Below, piece by piece: positions 54,743-64,000 of a DNA stretch of 64,000 bases. The DNA is from Kalaharituber pfeilii (taxonomy: Eukaryota > Ascomycota > Pezizomycetes > Pezizales > Pezizaceae), in contig WHUZ01000084.1 in NCBI GenBank assembly GCA_015179045.1, positions 62,001-126,000 of the forward strand, read 5' to 3'. Every line of letters begins with the position of its first letter. Positions within the stretch are counted from its first letter, which is position 1. The translations under genes were made by a program, and so were the position numbers. The notes below the pieces were generated by a model. It was given only the letters and a program-made list of their open reading frames with translations, ran no database searches and was not told where the DNA came from.

Positions 54743-56858
54743 TACTGAAAGGTATGGAGATGATTACGGGGCAACGAGCCGAAGATATAACAAGGGGAGG
54801 GATTGAATATTGAGAGAATTGGCGGGGTCGGCATCGGACGGAGATGTGCGGAATCAACTTCATAAGTGGGCACTCACTTGGTATCCACAGAGAGGTCTGT
54901 CTAGGACCTTTTTTTCCTTCTTTTCTTGCGGGGTGTGGTGCGGGGCAGACTGGATCAATTTTCTCTAATCTATTTCATTCCAGTTTATTTCCATCTCACC
55001 CATCTCAAGGCGCCTAGATAAGAATGCGAAAGCTATAAAGGCACGCGAGCTTATACTATTCTTCCATTAAAGCGCATGCGTAACCTAGCTTAGTTGGGTC
55101 ACGAGATGAGACGACATTTGGCAGACCGTACCTCGGAACGGAAGTGGCAGAGGCCATTCGCAGTTCGGTAGGGTCGTGCCACAAGAAACCACGCGGCAAG
55201 GCTGGAGCCAAGATTTGTGCCAAGACTTCACCCGCGGGTAAAATCCGGAAGTTCAGGGTGCGGGGAACCGAAGGCAGCCGCCAACAAGATGGAGCGCGTG
55301 CCTCTGCAAATCCACTAAATCCACCAGCAGTGAGAATGGCCTCAGCTGGCATATGAATTGATGGAGCAGAGGCGAGCGACCAGTAGTTAATGTGGCAGGA
55401 GTTAGTATGCGTCGACGGTGTTTAGAGTTCGGCAGTGGGATATTCATTTCCAGAGCCCCTGCGCAAGGACAGTCCGGTTCGTTACGGCAATTCCCGTTGG
55501 CGATCCCGAAGCCAACCTTGTAGTGGCAAGGGTAAGGCAGTTGGTCGTTTAAATCTCTCCAATGATTCAAACAGCCTCATCATGTAGAGTGCTGTAGGTA
55601 CGTATGATATGCATATGCATATGCCACATTGCTAGCTTGAGCCCTCTATGTCATATGCTAACGGTTAAGTAACGGTGCTTAAACAGAGTGACACTGCATG
55701 GAGGACGGTAACATCGCGATGATTCGATTGGCCAACTGGCTCGCGCCCATAACGCTAGTGATGCTTGGCAGGCCCATTCTGGTTAACAGATGCTCACTTA
55801 CTCGTTTTGGTAGTCCAAGGCTTTGATGTAGTCGTAGAGGGAGGCCACACATTCTCCTTGACGAGGCTTGTTCCCGTACTTTCTTAAGGAATTCCCATTC
55901 AGGTTCAAATCGCCTCCCCGGTTTGTGTAAGCTTAAAGCTTTCCCTTGGGCAAGGTTGTTCCTCTACACACCAGCGATCAACTCTCCTGAACACACAATA
56001 CCCCACCCTAAGGAAACAGTGTTCCGATAGGCCACGCAGGGGAATCACGCCAGGTGTGAGCTGTACCAGATCACAGGCCATAAATATGGTACAGTTTGAG
56101 TTTTTGTTGAGATGGATTCATTCACTCTGGTTGGGCTGTCTCAGCACCTAGTTGAGCAATATAACTAATCCGGAGAATCTGTTGTTTGACTGGAAGTTTG
56201 GATGCTGTACACTGGTAGCATTCATATCCCGTCCAATGGCATAACCTCATGAGTAATACTGAATTCTGATAGGTTACCATTATCCACGCACATGAAGTAT
56301 ACCAGGATAGTACATGCGCAGGTTTGGGAGAGAGTTCTACTTTTTGGTGACGGATCCCTTCAAATATCCCCGGAATTCGAATTTTCATAATCCCAAAAGC
56401 AAGGAGGCGTCCTACGCACGAGTATGAGATCGTCTCCCTTTTATTCTTGGTTTTCTTCTTTTTTGTAATATATTTTCAGTTTTTCATCTCATCCTTATTG
56501 AATCGATTTTAAGACGTATTTTAAATAAGTGAGATCCCAGAATTGCTAATCGGTTGCCTCATTCCACTTCCTCTGCACCTGGACTCCAGCTTTCTTCTAT
56601 ACTGCCCATCATCTATAGATATTCTTGACGACGACATGGGACACTTACACACTGTGCTGGACTCAAGCCGGCAACGAATATGCTTTCGGAGCGGGACCGT
56701 TATGCTTTCGTCGATGGAGTCGTACAGAGTGAGGATACTAGAAGCTATACATAGGTTGTGTGAAATGCTCAAAGCGACCTTTAAGCATTGACATGCCAGC
56801 CGTCCTGCCATGCTAGTCTCGTGACCATACAATAGACTACCTGCGCAGCACGGTGGAA
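54743..56858. other. Intergenic stretch upstream of galactokinase
   Basis: About 2.1 kb. The first few hundred bases should contain the GAL1 promoter. Frames near 55056-55570 and 56122-56865 have no recognisable domain. No RNA gene was found. Confidence 0.45.
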
Positions 56859-57266
56859 CTAGCAATCATGACCATCACTATAGTTGCTATCAGCTGCGGC
56901 TTCTACTTGTTCCTCTTCCTCCTCTTCCTCCTCAGTGTAATAATCATCCTTTAGTGGTTCCAGCCACCGACCTACCATCCTACCCACTTCTACAGGGTCA
57001 ATATCCCTCCATCTCCGGAGTTGAAACCCACCCATTTCCTCATCCCATTCATGTATCGAGCCTTCTGCTGACACAAACACCAACATCCATCTAAAAGCCC
57101 GATGACTACTAGTAACGTAGCCATGCAGAGTTTGATAGGGACGAAAGCATGTGATGCAGGCGACCGGCCGCAGGATGCCACCCTGATTGAAGAGCATATG
57201 TTAACTGTTAAGTTTCGGAAGGAGTGTGACAGGATGTACTCACAAAATCTGCAGCATACCGAAGTA
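56859..57266 (-). CDS. Candidate 3' terminal exon of an unidentified gene
   Basis: A minus-strand frame from about 57197 to a TAG at 56859 encodes FRWMLVFVSAEGSIHEWDEE, then MGGFQLRRWRDIDPVEVGRM and WLEPLKDDYYTEE, and ends in a poly-Glu tail. The composition looks like a real protein C-terminus, and an AG acceptor-like site (CTTTTAG) precedes it near 57090. The upstream part would run into the 162-bp MITE at 57267. I do not recognise the family. It could be the broken end of a gene disrupted by that element. Confidence 0.3.
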
Positions 57267-57428
57267 CAGTCGAACCTGTTATATTGGATAAAGCCGGGGC
57301 CGGTGGGTTTTATCCAATAAGACAAATATCCAATAATCCCCACCCAACCAATTGGCTCGTGCCGTCAATGTTGATCAAATAAGACAGGTTATCCAATATG
57401 ACAGGATCCAATATGAGAGGTTCGACTG
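57267..57428. mobile_element. 162-bp pogo/Fot1-like MITE with TA duplication
   Basis: The left end CAGTCGAACCTGTTATATTG and the right end (reverse complement CAGTCGAACCTCTCATATTG) are inverted repeats, with repeated (T)ATTGGAT subunits inside. TA flanks it at 57265-57266 and 57429-57430. CAGT-starting ends with TA duplications are typical of pogo/Tigger and fungal Fot1 elements. It is too short to code. Confidence 0.88.
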
Positions 57429-57489
57429 TAGGCTTTCTACCACTGGATATGCGGGGAGTAAATCTAAGCCTCTTTGCAACAGAGCTTCC

Positions 57490-58089
57490 TCAATCTGCAC
57501 AATGCCGCTTGGGGTCCTGCGACAGAATGTTGAGGCACTGGAATTCGGGCCTTAAATTGCTCCCCCATTTCTCGCAAATTATCTTGCGATCCTCTTTTGA
57601 GATTGCCTCCGCTCGATTCGACCATATTCCGAGTGCTGGTATCTTTGCTCTTCTTCCCATGTAATCCTCTTGCAAGCACAGCTGAAGACAAAGTATTGTG
57701 GGGAGGGGTGACTTTGGTTCTTGAAGTTGATGTGTAATGCTTCTAAGACAAGAGTAAGTGCTAACAGATTTGGATCCAATAAAATTGAATTCACCTTCCT
57801 TAGTTTCCGTGCGCTCAGGTTGTTGGCCTAGAAAAATGAGACTGCCTGAGATGCTGTGAACAGAGTAATCATTTGTCGAACCCCAGCCAATGGAACCTCC
57901 ATTCCCTGATTTCCCTGAGGAAGAAGATTGCTGGCAGTTATAAGAGGATGAATGAAACGGCCCCTCAGTAGAGGTATCAATGGATCCTCGTTGCATACTA
58001 CAATTCGAAAAAATCCCATTGCCATCTCCTTTACTGGGCTCTCCGCAGCCGAGTTCGAGAGATGGTGGAATATCATCACTGACCATGGA
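57490..58089 (-). CDS. Hypothetical Ser/Gly-rich frame
   Basis: A minus-strand frame is open from ~58190 to a stop at 57490; its first ATG is at 58089 (MVSDDIPPSLELG). Composition is Ser/Gly/Asn-rich (SSSYNCQQSSSSGKSGNGGS), then a more ordered end (GIWSNRAEAISKEDRKIICE, HCAD). An overlapping frame is also partly open. There is no known domain; it may be an internal or terminal exon, or not coding. Confidence 0.25.
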   Translation of the reverse strand, partial: SMVSDDIPPSLELGCGEPSKGDGNGIFSNCSMQRGSIDTSTEGPFHSSSYNCQQSSSSGKSGNGGSIGWGSTNDYSVHSISGSLIFLGQQPERTETKEGEFNFIGSKSVSTYSCLRSITHQLQEPKSPLPTILCLQLCLQEDYMGRRAKIPALGIWSNRAEAISKEDRKIICEKWGSNLRPEFQCLNILSQDPKRHCAD

Positions 58090-58498
58090 GAAAGCACAGT
58101 TGTTCGTGCAGGTGTCCTCATCGGGCAGCTGTTGTAGAGTCAACGACTGTGTGGAACACTCCTTGGATATGCTAGTTCCCACTCCTATGAATGATTCGCC
58201 TTATCAGGTTTCGATATCGCTCATGACCTAATTCTAAACTGTGAGCTCACACTAGAAGCTAACCAGCTGCAGGCTGATTACCATAGGGGTTCTTAATAAG
58301 AGCAGTACCATACTTGAATGTTCTGACTTGGCTTCTGATCTTGGGGGGATGTTTTAAAGGTCAGTGAGTCGCAGTCAGACTCTAATTGTCGCAGCTGGAA
58401 CGGGAAGGGTATATCGGAATCAATTCCGGGTCAAACTGATGACATCGCCAGGAGGTTAGTAACCCGTTTGGTTTGGCTTGGGGTGAAGGGGAGGTGGG

Positions 58499-58829
58499 GT
58501 ACTGTGGGGGGGATCAAGAGGAAAGTTCACGAAGGGGAAGAAGAATACGAAAGGTAAAAGGAGAGAGATAAGGATAGAGATCGGGATGTAAGAAGAGAAC
58601 CAGTATACTATATCTTGAGAACACAACGGAACAACTGTAAGACCTAGCAGAATAAAAACCCAGTGATACTGTGACCCTCAACAATGATGATGATGGTGAT
58701 GATCTGAGGCTCCCTCATCTCCCCTTAAGAAATACGCTTAACTTCTCGGTACCCCTTCCCTTTTTAGTAGTTACCCCCCAGGCCATCACCCACCGTGGCA
58801 CTTGAAATGCCAAGATTCCCATAGTACGT
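58499..58829. repeat. Dispersed repeat D, copy 2
   Basis: The partner of 43024-43336 in the same orientation. It shares ACTGTG...GATCAAGAGGAAAGTTCA at the left and CCAAGATTCCCATAGTACG at the right. Differences include many C/T and G/A transitions and small indels. Confidence 0.75.
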
Positions 58830-58909
58830 ACGGCCCATACGTGGAAAAGCTCAAAATTCGAAAGGTCTTGAATGACTTCGGCGGTAATGTTGCCTGCCCC
58901 GGGGACCTG

Positions 58910-59066
58910 TACTCGCTGATTCAAAAAGTATTCAGACACTGGATGTTGCATATGAACTATATGCTTGTTGGAATAGCATTATATGCAATATTCACCGCCA
59001 TGCAAGCATAGAATTCGAATATAACTACTTAGGTACCTAAGTATACTCCAAACGCCTAAATAACAC
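58910..59066. repeat. Dispersed repeat E, copy 2 (inverted relative to copy 1)
   Basis: Reverse-complement match to 19950-20112, ending at the right with AAACGCCTAAATAACAC, the presumed terminus of the element. Confidence 0.75.
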
Positions 59067-62000
59067 GGATGATGAAAAAATGAACATCCCCAAGTCCAAT
59101 ATTACAGCCTTGTAACTCCCTAATTTTCTTGGTCATCATTTTGAACTCAGTTTCAGTAGGAGCAGGAGCTGCATGACCATTCCATATTACAGCATAACAG
59201 TTGCATACTGCGCCATCCCCAAAGTGCATGGTGTGTATGCAATATGCAGTGTCCAAATAAGTACTTTTGTCCCCCCCGTCATTCTTTCCGCACCACGATC
59301 TCAGACCGTATGACTTTCCTTCATTAGTCATGACTTACGGCGCAATTATTGCAGGAATCATCGATAACCATGGGGGAACAAACCATGCAATTACATTAAC
59401 TTGGACAAGAAGATCAGCACTGTGCAGTTCGCTTTCAAAAAAGATACCCATACCCTCAACTTTTGAATCAGGTTTACTCGAGGACTTGTAGGAGAGATGT
59501 CGTATGACTTTATGAGAGCAATGAATGAGGATAAACTTCATATATATGATCAAGTGGCTGGACAAAATGGATCGATATGTCAACTCTGGGGGGGATGATT
59601 GGTGGCAAATATTGGGCGGGAGGCATATTGCTTTATCGATGATTCTTTTATGATTACATCCTTGCAGTCTATGCTGCTCTTTGCTAACCGCACGTTTCGT
59701 TCATTGTTGTTTTACACTTGCATGTTAGAGGATTTCGGATCTTTCTCATTGCCAACACCGGATGTTAGGAGACATGGAGACTTAAGTTTGCGGTGTAAGC
59801 ATCAAGGTACTTCTCGCCAAGGTACCAGAAAGGGCCAATCTCAAAATCCACAGTTATATACGGGCGCTGGACGATCCGAATCACATGGATAATATACTGA
59901 ACTGCGAATAAAGTGTCGTCCGCTCTATCCCCTGGTCGTGTGAAACACGCAGCCGAGCCCCTCCGTCCACCGTCCCCAAGTATCCTGCAATAGAAGCTAA
60001 AGTTCAAAAACCGTTTTAAAAGAAAAAAAAAAAAAAAATTGCTAAAATTGCACAAACCTGCAAAAGCTGTATAAACAGACTTCGGAGAATCAAAATCTTT
60101 AATCTAATCAGAACCGACTTTAGAGCGCCTCCCGGTTGAGATCAAAGATTCTAAACCTCCGTGGGGGTGGGGGGTGGGGGGACTCGGCTGTATGTCTCAC
60201 AAAACCAAAGTGATAGGCTATGAATCTTTAGAAAAGGTTGGCACCGAGAAGGACGTAAGTTTTATGGGATAGATAGGGGATGGATGGGTATAGACGGACA
60301 ACAAGGATGGCACAGGTTGACAAGCTTACTGGATTTAAAAGTTTCTTTTTAGCGATCTGAGACTTATATATATATGGCAGATTCCTCGTTTGTGATATGG
60401 CTGCAGATGCCTGTTCTCGACTGCTGTTCAGGTTATTCACTAGTATGGCGTGCGGGCCATAGGCAGCGATAGAGAAAGGAAAGCTTAGTTTCATGGCACA
60501 AATTTCAAAATCATGTCGGTCGAGCCTGAAATCATTTACTGCCACGGTCTCCACCTGAAATCGGCGCTGTCTCCAGCGTCGAATCAGTACTTCTATACAC
60601 CACAAGAAGAATTTGGTCCCAGCATGGGTTTTGGCCAGCGTATTAACCGCGTCGGCATAACGGGCCTGGTAAAGGCGATTTGGCCAGCCTCTACGCACTC
60701 AACTGTTTTCCTCTAAATCTAGTCAGCGTCTGGTTACGAGACCACCTCTATTCCACTCAAATCAGAGGAACTCAGAAAATCCCCAAGGAATTCTAAATAC
60801 ATCCCCCACTCAGCCAACTAAGCTTGCAGCAGAATGAGGCGCAAGGCTATGAAACTCTTTGCCTACTTGCTGTACCCCATATGTATGTTTCGGGTTGCAT
60901 GCTACAAGGAACAACTTGGGAGCCCCACTGTCCTACATATGTGAAGTGGCAAATTATGAACCACTGCCCTGTCAAACTCAAATTGAAGAATTGCCACCAG
61001 AAAATAAGGAATTCTAGTCTCGTTACGAGACTAAAGGAATTCTACTGATGAGCTATTTGCAGACTTGATAAAATTCCTGATTTCAAGTTAGAGACAGTCA
61101 CAATTGGGTATAATTCCCAATAATACCCTGTACGTGGCAGAGAGTCCCGTATGAACGACGACTTACGAAGGAAAAATGACCCTCAGCATGCTATGCTAGC
61201 TTTCGGTGAAATGGGGCGTGTATCATGCGAAATGAACTTGAACACATCAATATTAAGACGAGGGCACAGCGAAGTACTGCTCGCTGTGAGGGAGGTTTTG
61301 GGACTACAGCCAACTCCGCCGCACTGAAATTATATAAACTTACTCACTGTACCTATCGCCCACATGCACTGGTTGTTTCTGAATCCAGTAGGCACAAAAT
61401 CACAGCAGCCTATATAGCAAGCCATGGACGGGAGAATTCATACGGAGCCTTACATCAACAATGTCATAATCTCTATGAGAAATGCCAGAGAATGGGGTAG
61501 GAGAACTCTCAGTATAAAACAATGCAATGCACTTCTGATCAATCTTGCACTTTATGTTAACTCATGCTTCATTATAGTGAATATGATTAGCGGAGCCGGC
61601 TGCCTCCCTCAATGCTCAGTTGCGCCTGGGAGCAGATGCGAATATGGTGAGGTGGATTGGGCTGACCTCCAGACTGGGGCTAATGTACGTGTTTTCACTT
61701 CTGAATTCTGACTGATCATTATCATCGCTGCAACGCGCATTCCTAGTAGCACTGAGGGTGGTAAGGCATAGGCCAGTGATCCGGACTCAACTGTGCTCCT
61801 GGGGCTTAATTGTCGCGAGGGGTTATACAACAAGGTGGCTAGCTGCTAAGCAACTACTTGCTGGCGGTGGGTATCTGTGTTAAATACCCGCAGAGATGCT
61901 GCTGGCGGCTTCATCCAGATTCTGGGCTGCCAAAGTATGCTGCGGACCTGATTGCTGATCAATTGTGCTCATCTCGCCGAAGTTGACTCTCACTTGGCCG

Positions 62001-62262
62001 GATTTAGGCCTAACAAGGCAATGCTCGCAGCTAACTCTCTCAACTGCATGCGCAGGCGTTCTCGGGTCCCTTTCGGTCTTCATTGACTGATCTGCTGTCC
62101 CCACCACGATGCAAGCACTGCAATTTTTTCAGCGTGATTCGTCGAGAGTTTTCACTCTTGAACGATGCCTTGACAGGACTTGACCCCCAATTTTATTTTC
62201 AACAGAAGCACAATAACCTCTGCAGCACAAGCAGCAATGCTTCTTACAATAGTTGTTGGAGC

Positions 62263-63130
62263 ATGCTTCCAGGAAACCATCTTGTAACTGAACAGGAGAG
62301 AGGAAGTTATGCGCAATGGGGTTCTACAATTTCGCAGGCTCCCTTCAATCCCGACTTCACTACAGCCCAGCAAATAGGACAATGGGATGGGAAATATAGC
62401 CAACAATGTCATTTTAATATGGGCTCTTCCCAGAGCGCCTGGTTCGATGCTGGTACTGATATTTATTCAAGGTCCAGCAGTTGCCAGGAGCCTGACTCTC
62501 GCATCAAAACAAACTTCACTTCGAGTTCCGATTCTAATTCCTGCGATCTTGATACTTGCACTAGTCCCGGTGGGAGGGACAAAGTGAACTTCCCGGTTGA
62601 AAACACAGAACGTGGTCAAAACGTACCAAAACCTCATAAGATGTCTCAGTCATGCACAGCATCTGCAGACTCTAGATCTGCTGGGGGGCAACAGCTGCAT
62701 ATAACGTTCACAGCTATCAATGGCACCAGTCAGCCATCATATGAATCACGCAAATCTAGCGGTGCCTGTAAAAACTCGAAAAGAACTGGCCCAGAAACGA
62801 GACAGAGATCCGCGATAAACTCATCGAACAGAGAGCCGAGTCCTAAATTGAGGTATGTGACCCTGCTTGACTTATTCACCGCTTGCCACTAATGTAGAGT
62901 CGCTGAACAGTGGTGCTGCACCAACTCCGGCAAAGGGTGGTCAAATCAAATGCCCATTCTCAAATTGTCGCCGTAATCAGCGTCCGGGGAATGAAAAACA
63001 GTACTTCAGACGATACGACAACCTTGGAGATCATCTCCGGAGGGTTCATAAGCTTGAGATGGGTCGTTACGCAAGAGTACAGCGCTGGATTCAAGAGAAC
63101 CCAGAACAAATCAGAGAACAGGATAAATAG
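62263..63130 (+). CDS. Probable C2H2 zinc-finger protein
   Basis: Exon 62263-62852 and exon 62911-63130 joined by a 58-nt intron (GTATGT...GAACAG, CACTAATG branch; two closer AGs lie too near the branch point) give about 269 aa. The frame upstream is open to ~62083 without an ATG, so the true start may be in an earlier exon. The N-terminal two thirds is Ser/Thr/Asn/Gln-rich and probably disordered (regulatory-protein-like). The C-terminal part has IKCPFSNCRRNQRPGNEKQY followed by FRRYDNLGDHLRRVHKLEMG: C-x4-C ... H-x4-H, the pattern of fungal finger proteins with an RxDNLxDHLRRVH helix. Only one finger is visible. It is likely a nuclear DNA-binding protein, but targets are unknown. Confidence 0.6.
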
Positions 63131-64000
63131 GACTTGATCAAGGCGGAACTGAATGGCTAGGAACAGTTGAATGTGCAACATCTGGGGTTTCTTATCCATT
63201 TTTTGCTCCCATCTCAAATTTATTGTCAATTCCTACGTTGTCACTTTCGTCTCTGAGTTTCGAACCATGTGTTCCGTCTTGATTTCTCGTTTTTTTTTGG
63301 CTCATTTCTTGCTTCCCCTGCATTTCTGATTTTATGATTACAGTTGTTACGAGTTTGCTTGGGGTCATGAATTTTAGGAATTAAGTACATTTTTTCGGTT
63401 AGTGGCAAATGTGAACGGTTACCAATTACGGTCACTGGTTTCGACGGATTTGAAAACTTTTGACTGTACATGGTACCGTCAGGTTTGCTAAATGTATATG
63501 GGGGAGTTGGCGAATTGGGTTTCTGTGTATACTTTCCCTCTTCCTGTTCGTTTTTGCTTACCAACAGAATACTTCATGTTTCATGCTTTTGTGCTGCCAT
63601 TTTAACCTTTGCTGTTACTCTAGATATCCTTTCACTTTATAGACATCCCCAATGTCGACGTTTGCAGTTTTCGATACCTCCACCCTCACGCACCCTCCCC
63701 CTCCCCCCTCCCCCCGCCCACCTTCCCCCTCCCCCGTTTCACCCCCAATTAGCTTTCCACACATTCCAACAGGTCCACTTGGAATTAGGTCAGCAAGTTG
63801 TGTCTACGTCCATTAAGGAAAGGGAATGATCCAAGGAAATGATTAGAAGGGAACGGCAGGCAGGAAAATGGAATTCGAAGAAAATAGCATAGGCATATCG
63901 TATAGGCGTTGGAAATTTTTATTTTATTACATTTTGTTTCTTTCTCTTTTTCTGTGAATGTCTCTAGCCTGTCTCAGCGCAGGTACTTCTCCAGACATAT
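63131..64000. other. Terminal stretch without a supported gene
   Basis: About 870 bp. It contains a C-rich low-complexity block (63690-63750) that creates a proline-rich frame. No gene is supported; a new gene could begin beyond the window. Confidence 0.45.

Larger units (their letters stand above)
58183..62262. other. Repeat-rich stretch without a supported gene
   Basis: About 4 kb with repeat D copy 2, repeat E copy 2, an A-tract (60023-60038) and a G/T-rich stretch near 60160-60180. Small frames (59056-59331, 60228-60698, 61225-61711, 61880-62107) show no domain, and no splicing model could be built. Confidence 0.45.

Noticed and set aside
63470..63829. 119-codon plus-strand frame with proline-rich end
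   Set aside because: The proline run comes from a C-rich low-complexity tract and no domain is visible.
1..64000. CRISPR arrays, bacterial operons, rRNA operons, tRNA genes
   Set aside because: The DNA is eukaryotic; no evenly spaced short-repeat array, rRNA segment or convincing tRNA cloverleaf was recognised by eye. A tRNA scan would be needed to exclude tRNAs firmly.

Overview
The window is nuclear DNA of a filamentous ascomycete (Pezizomycotina). The evidence is short spliceosomal introns (46-152 nt, with CTAAC/CTGAC-like branch points and a few GC-AG introns), fungal-type housekeeping proteins, a NACHT-WD40 (NWD) STAND receptor, and a heavy load of TA-flanked DNA transposons plus one intact Ty1/copia element. 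A class cannot be fixed from sequence alone. The low gene density and large transposon islands would suit, for example, Pezizomycetes, but this is a guess.

Layout. 1-15 kb is a gene-bearing arm: an unidentified 3' gene end, a peroxisomal 3-ketoacyl-CoA thiolase (minus), a farnesyltransferase beta subunit (minus), a group II PLP-dependent (aromatic-L-amino-acid type) decarboxylase (plus) and a LisH/WD40 protein (plus). 15-38 kb is an accessory island. It holds a decayed Helitron helicase, a 1.28 kb TA-flanked element and a left-truncated second copy, a 1.2 kb foldback element, a 2.3 kb TA-flanked element, an 847-bp MITE-like element, and two host-type genes: a seven-exon NLR (N-terminal helical domain, NACHT, pentapeptide repeats, 15 near-identical WD40 repeats) and a secreted or membrane-anchored protein with a duplicated cysteine module. 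38.6-55 kb is a second housekeeping block: mitochondrial presequence protease (CYM1), an intact copia retrotransposon with identical LTRs and a 5-bp target duplication, UTP8 (U3/t-UTP ribosome biogenesis factor) immediately downstream of the 3' LTR, and galactokinase (minus). 55-64 kb is sparse, with repeat fragments, a 162-bp pogo/Fot1-like MITE, two weak gene candidates and a probable C2H2 zinc-finger protein.

The housekeeping genes are unrelated in function (beta-oxidation, prenylation, amine synthesis, mitochondrial proteolysis, rRNA processing, galactose use), so nothing suggests a metabolic cluster. The most interesting material is in the island. The NLR has a hypervariable tandem WD40 array and is out of frame by one base at a C9 tract. 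A second open frame inside a transposon is broken in the same way at a G9 tract. Insertions are nested and adjacent at TA sites, and the recent copia insertion sits at the 5' end of UTP8.
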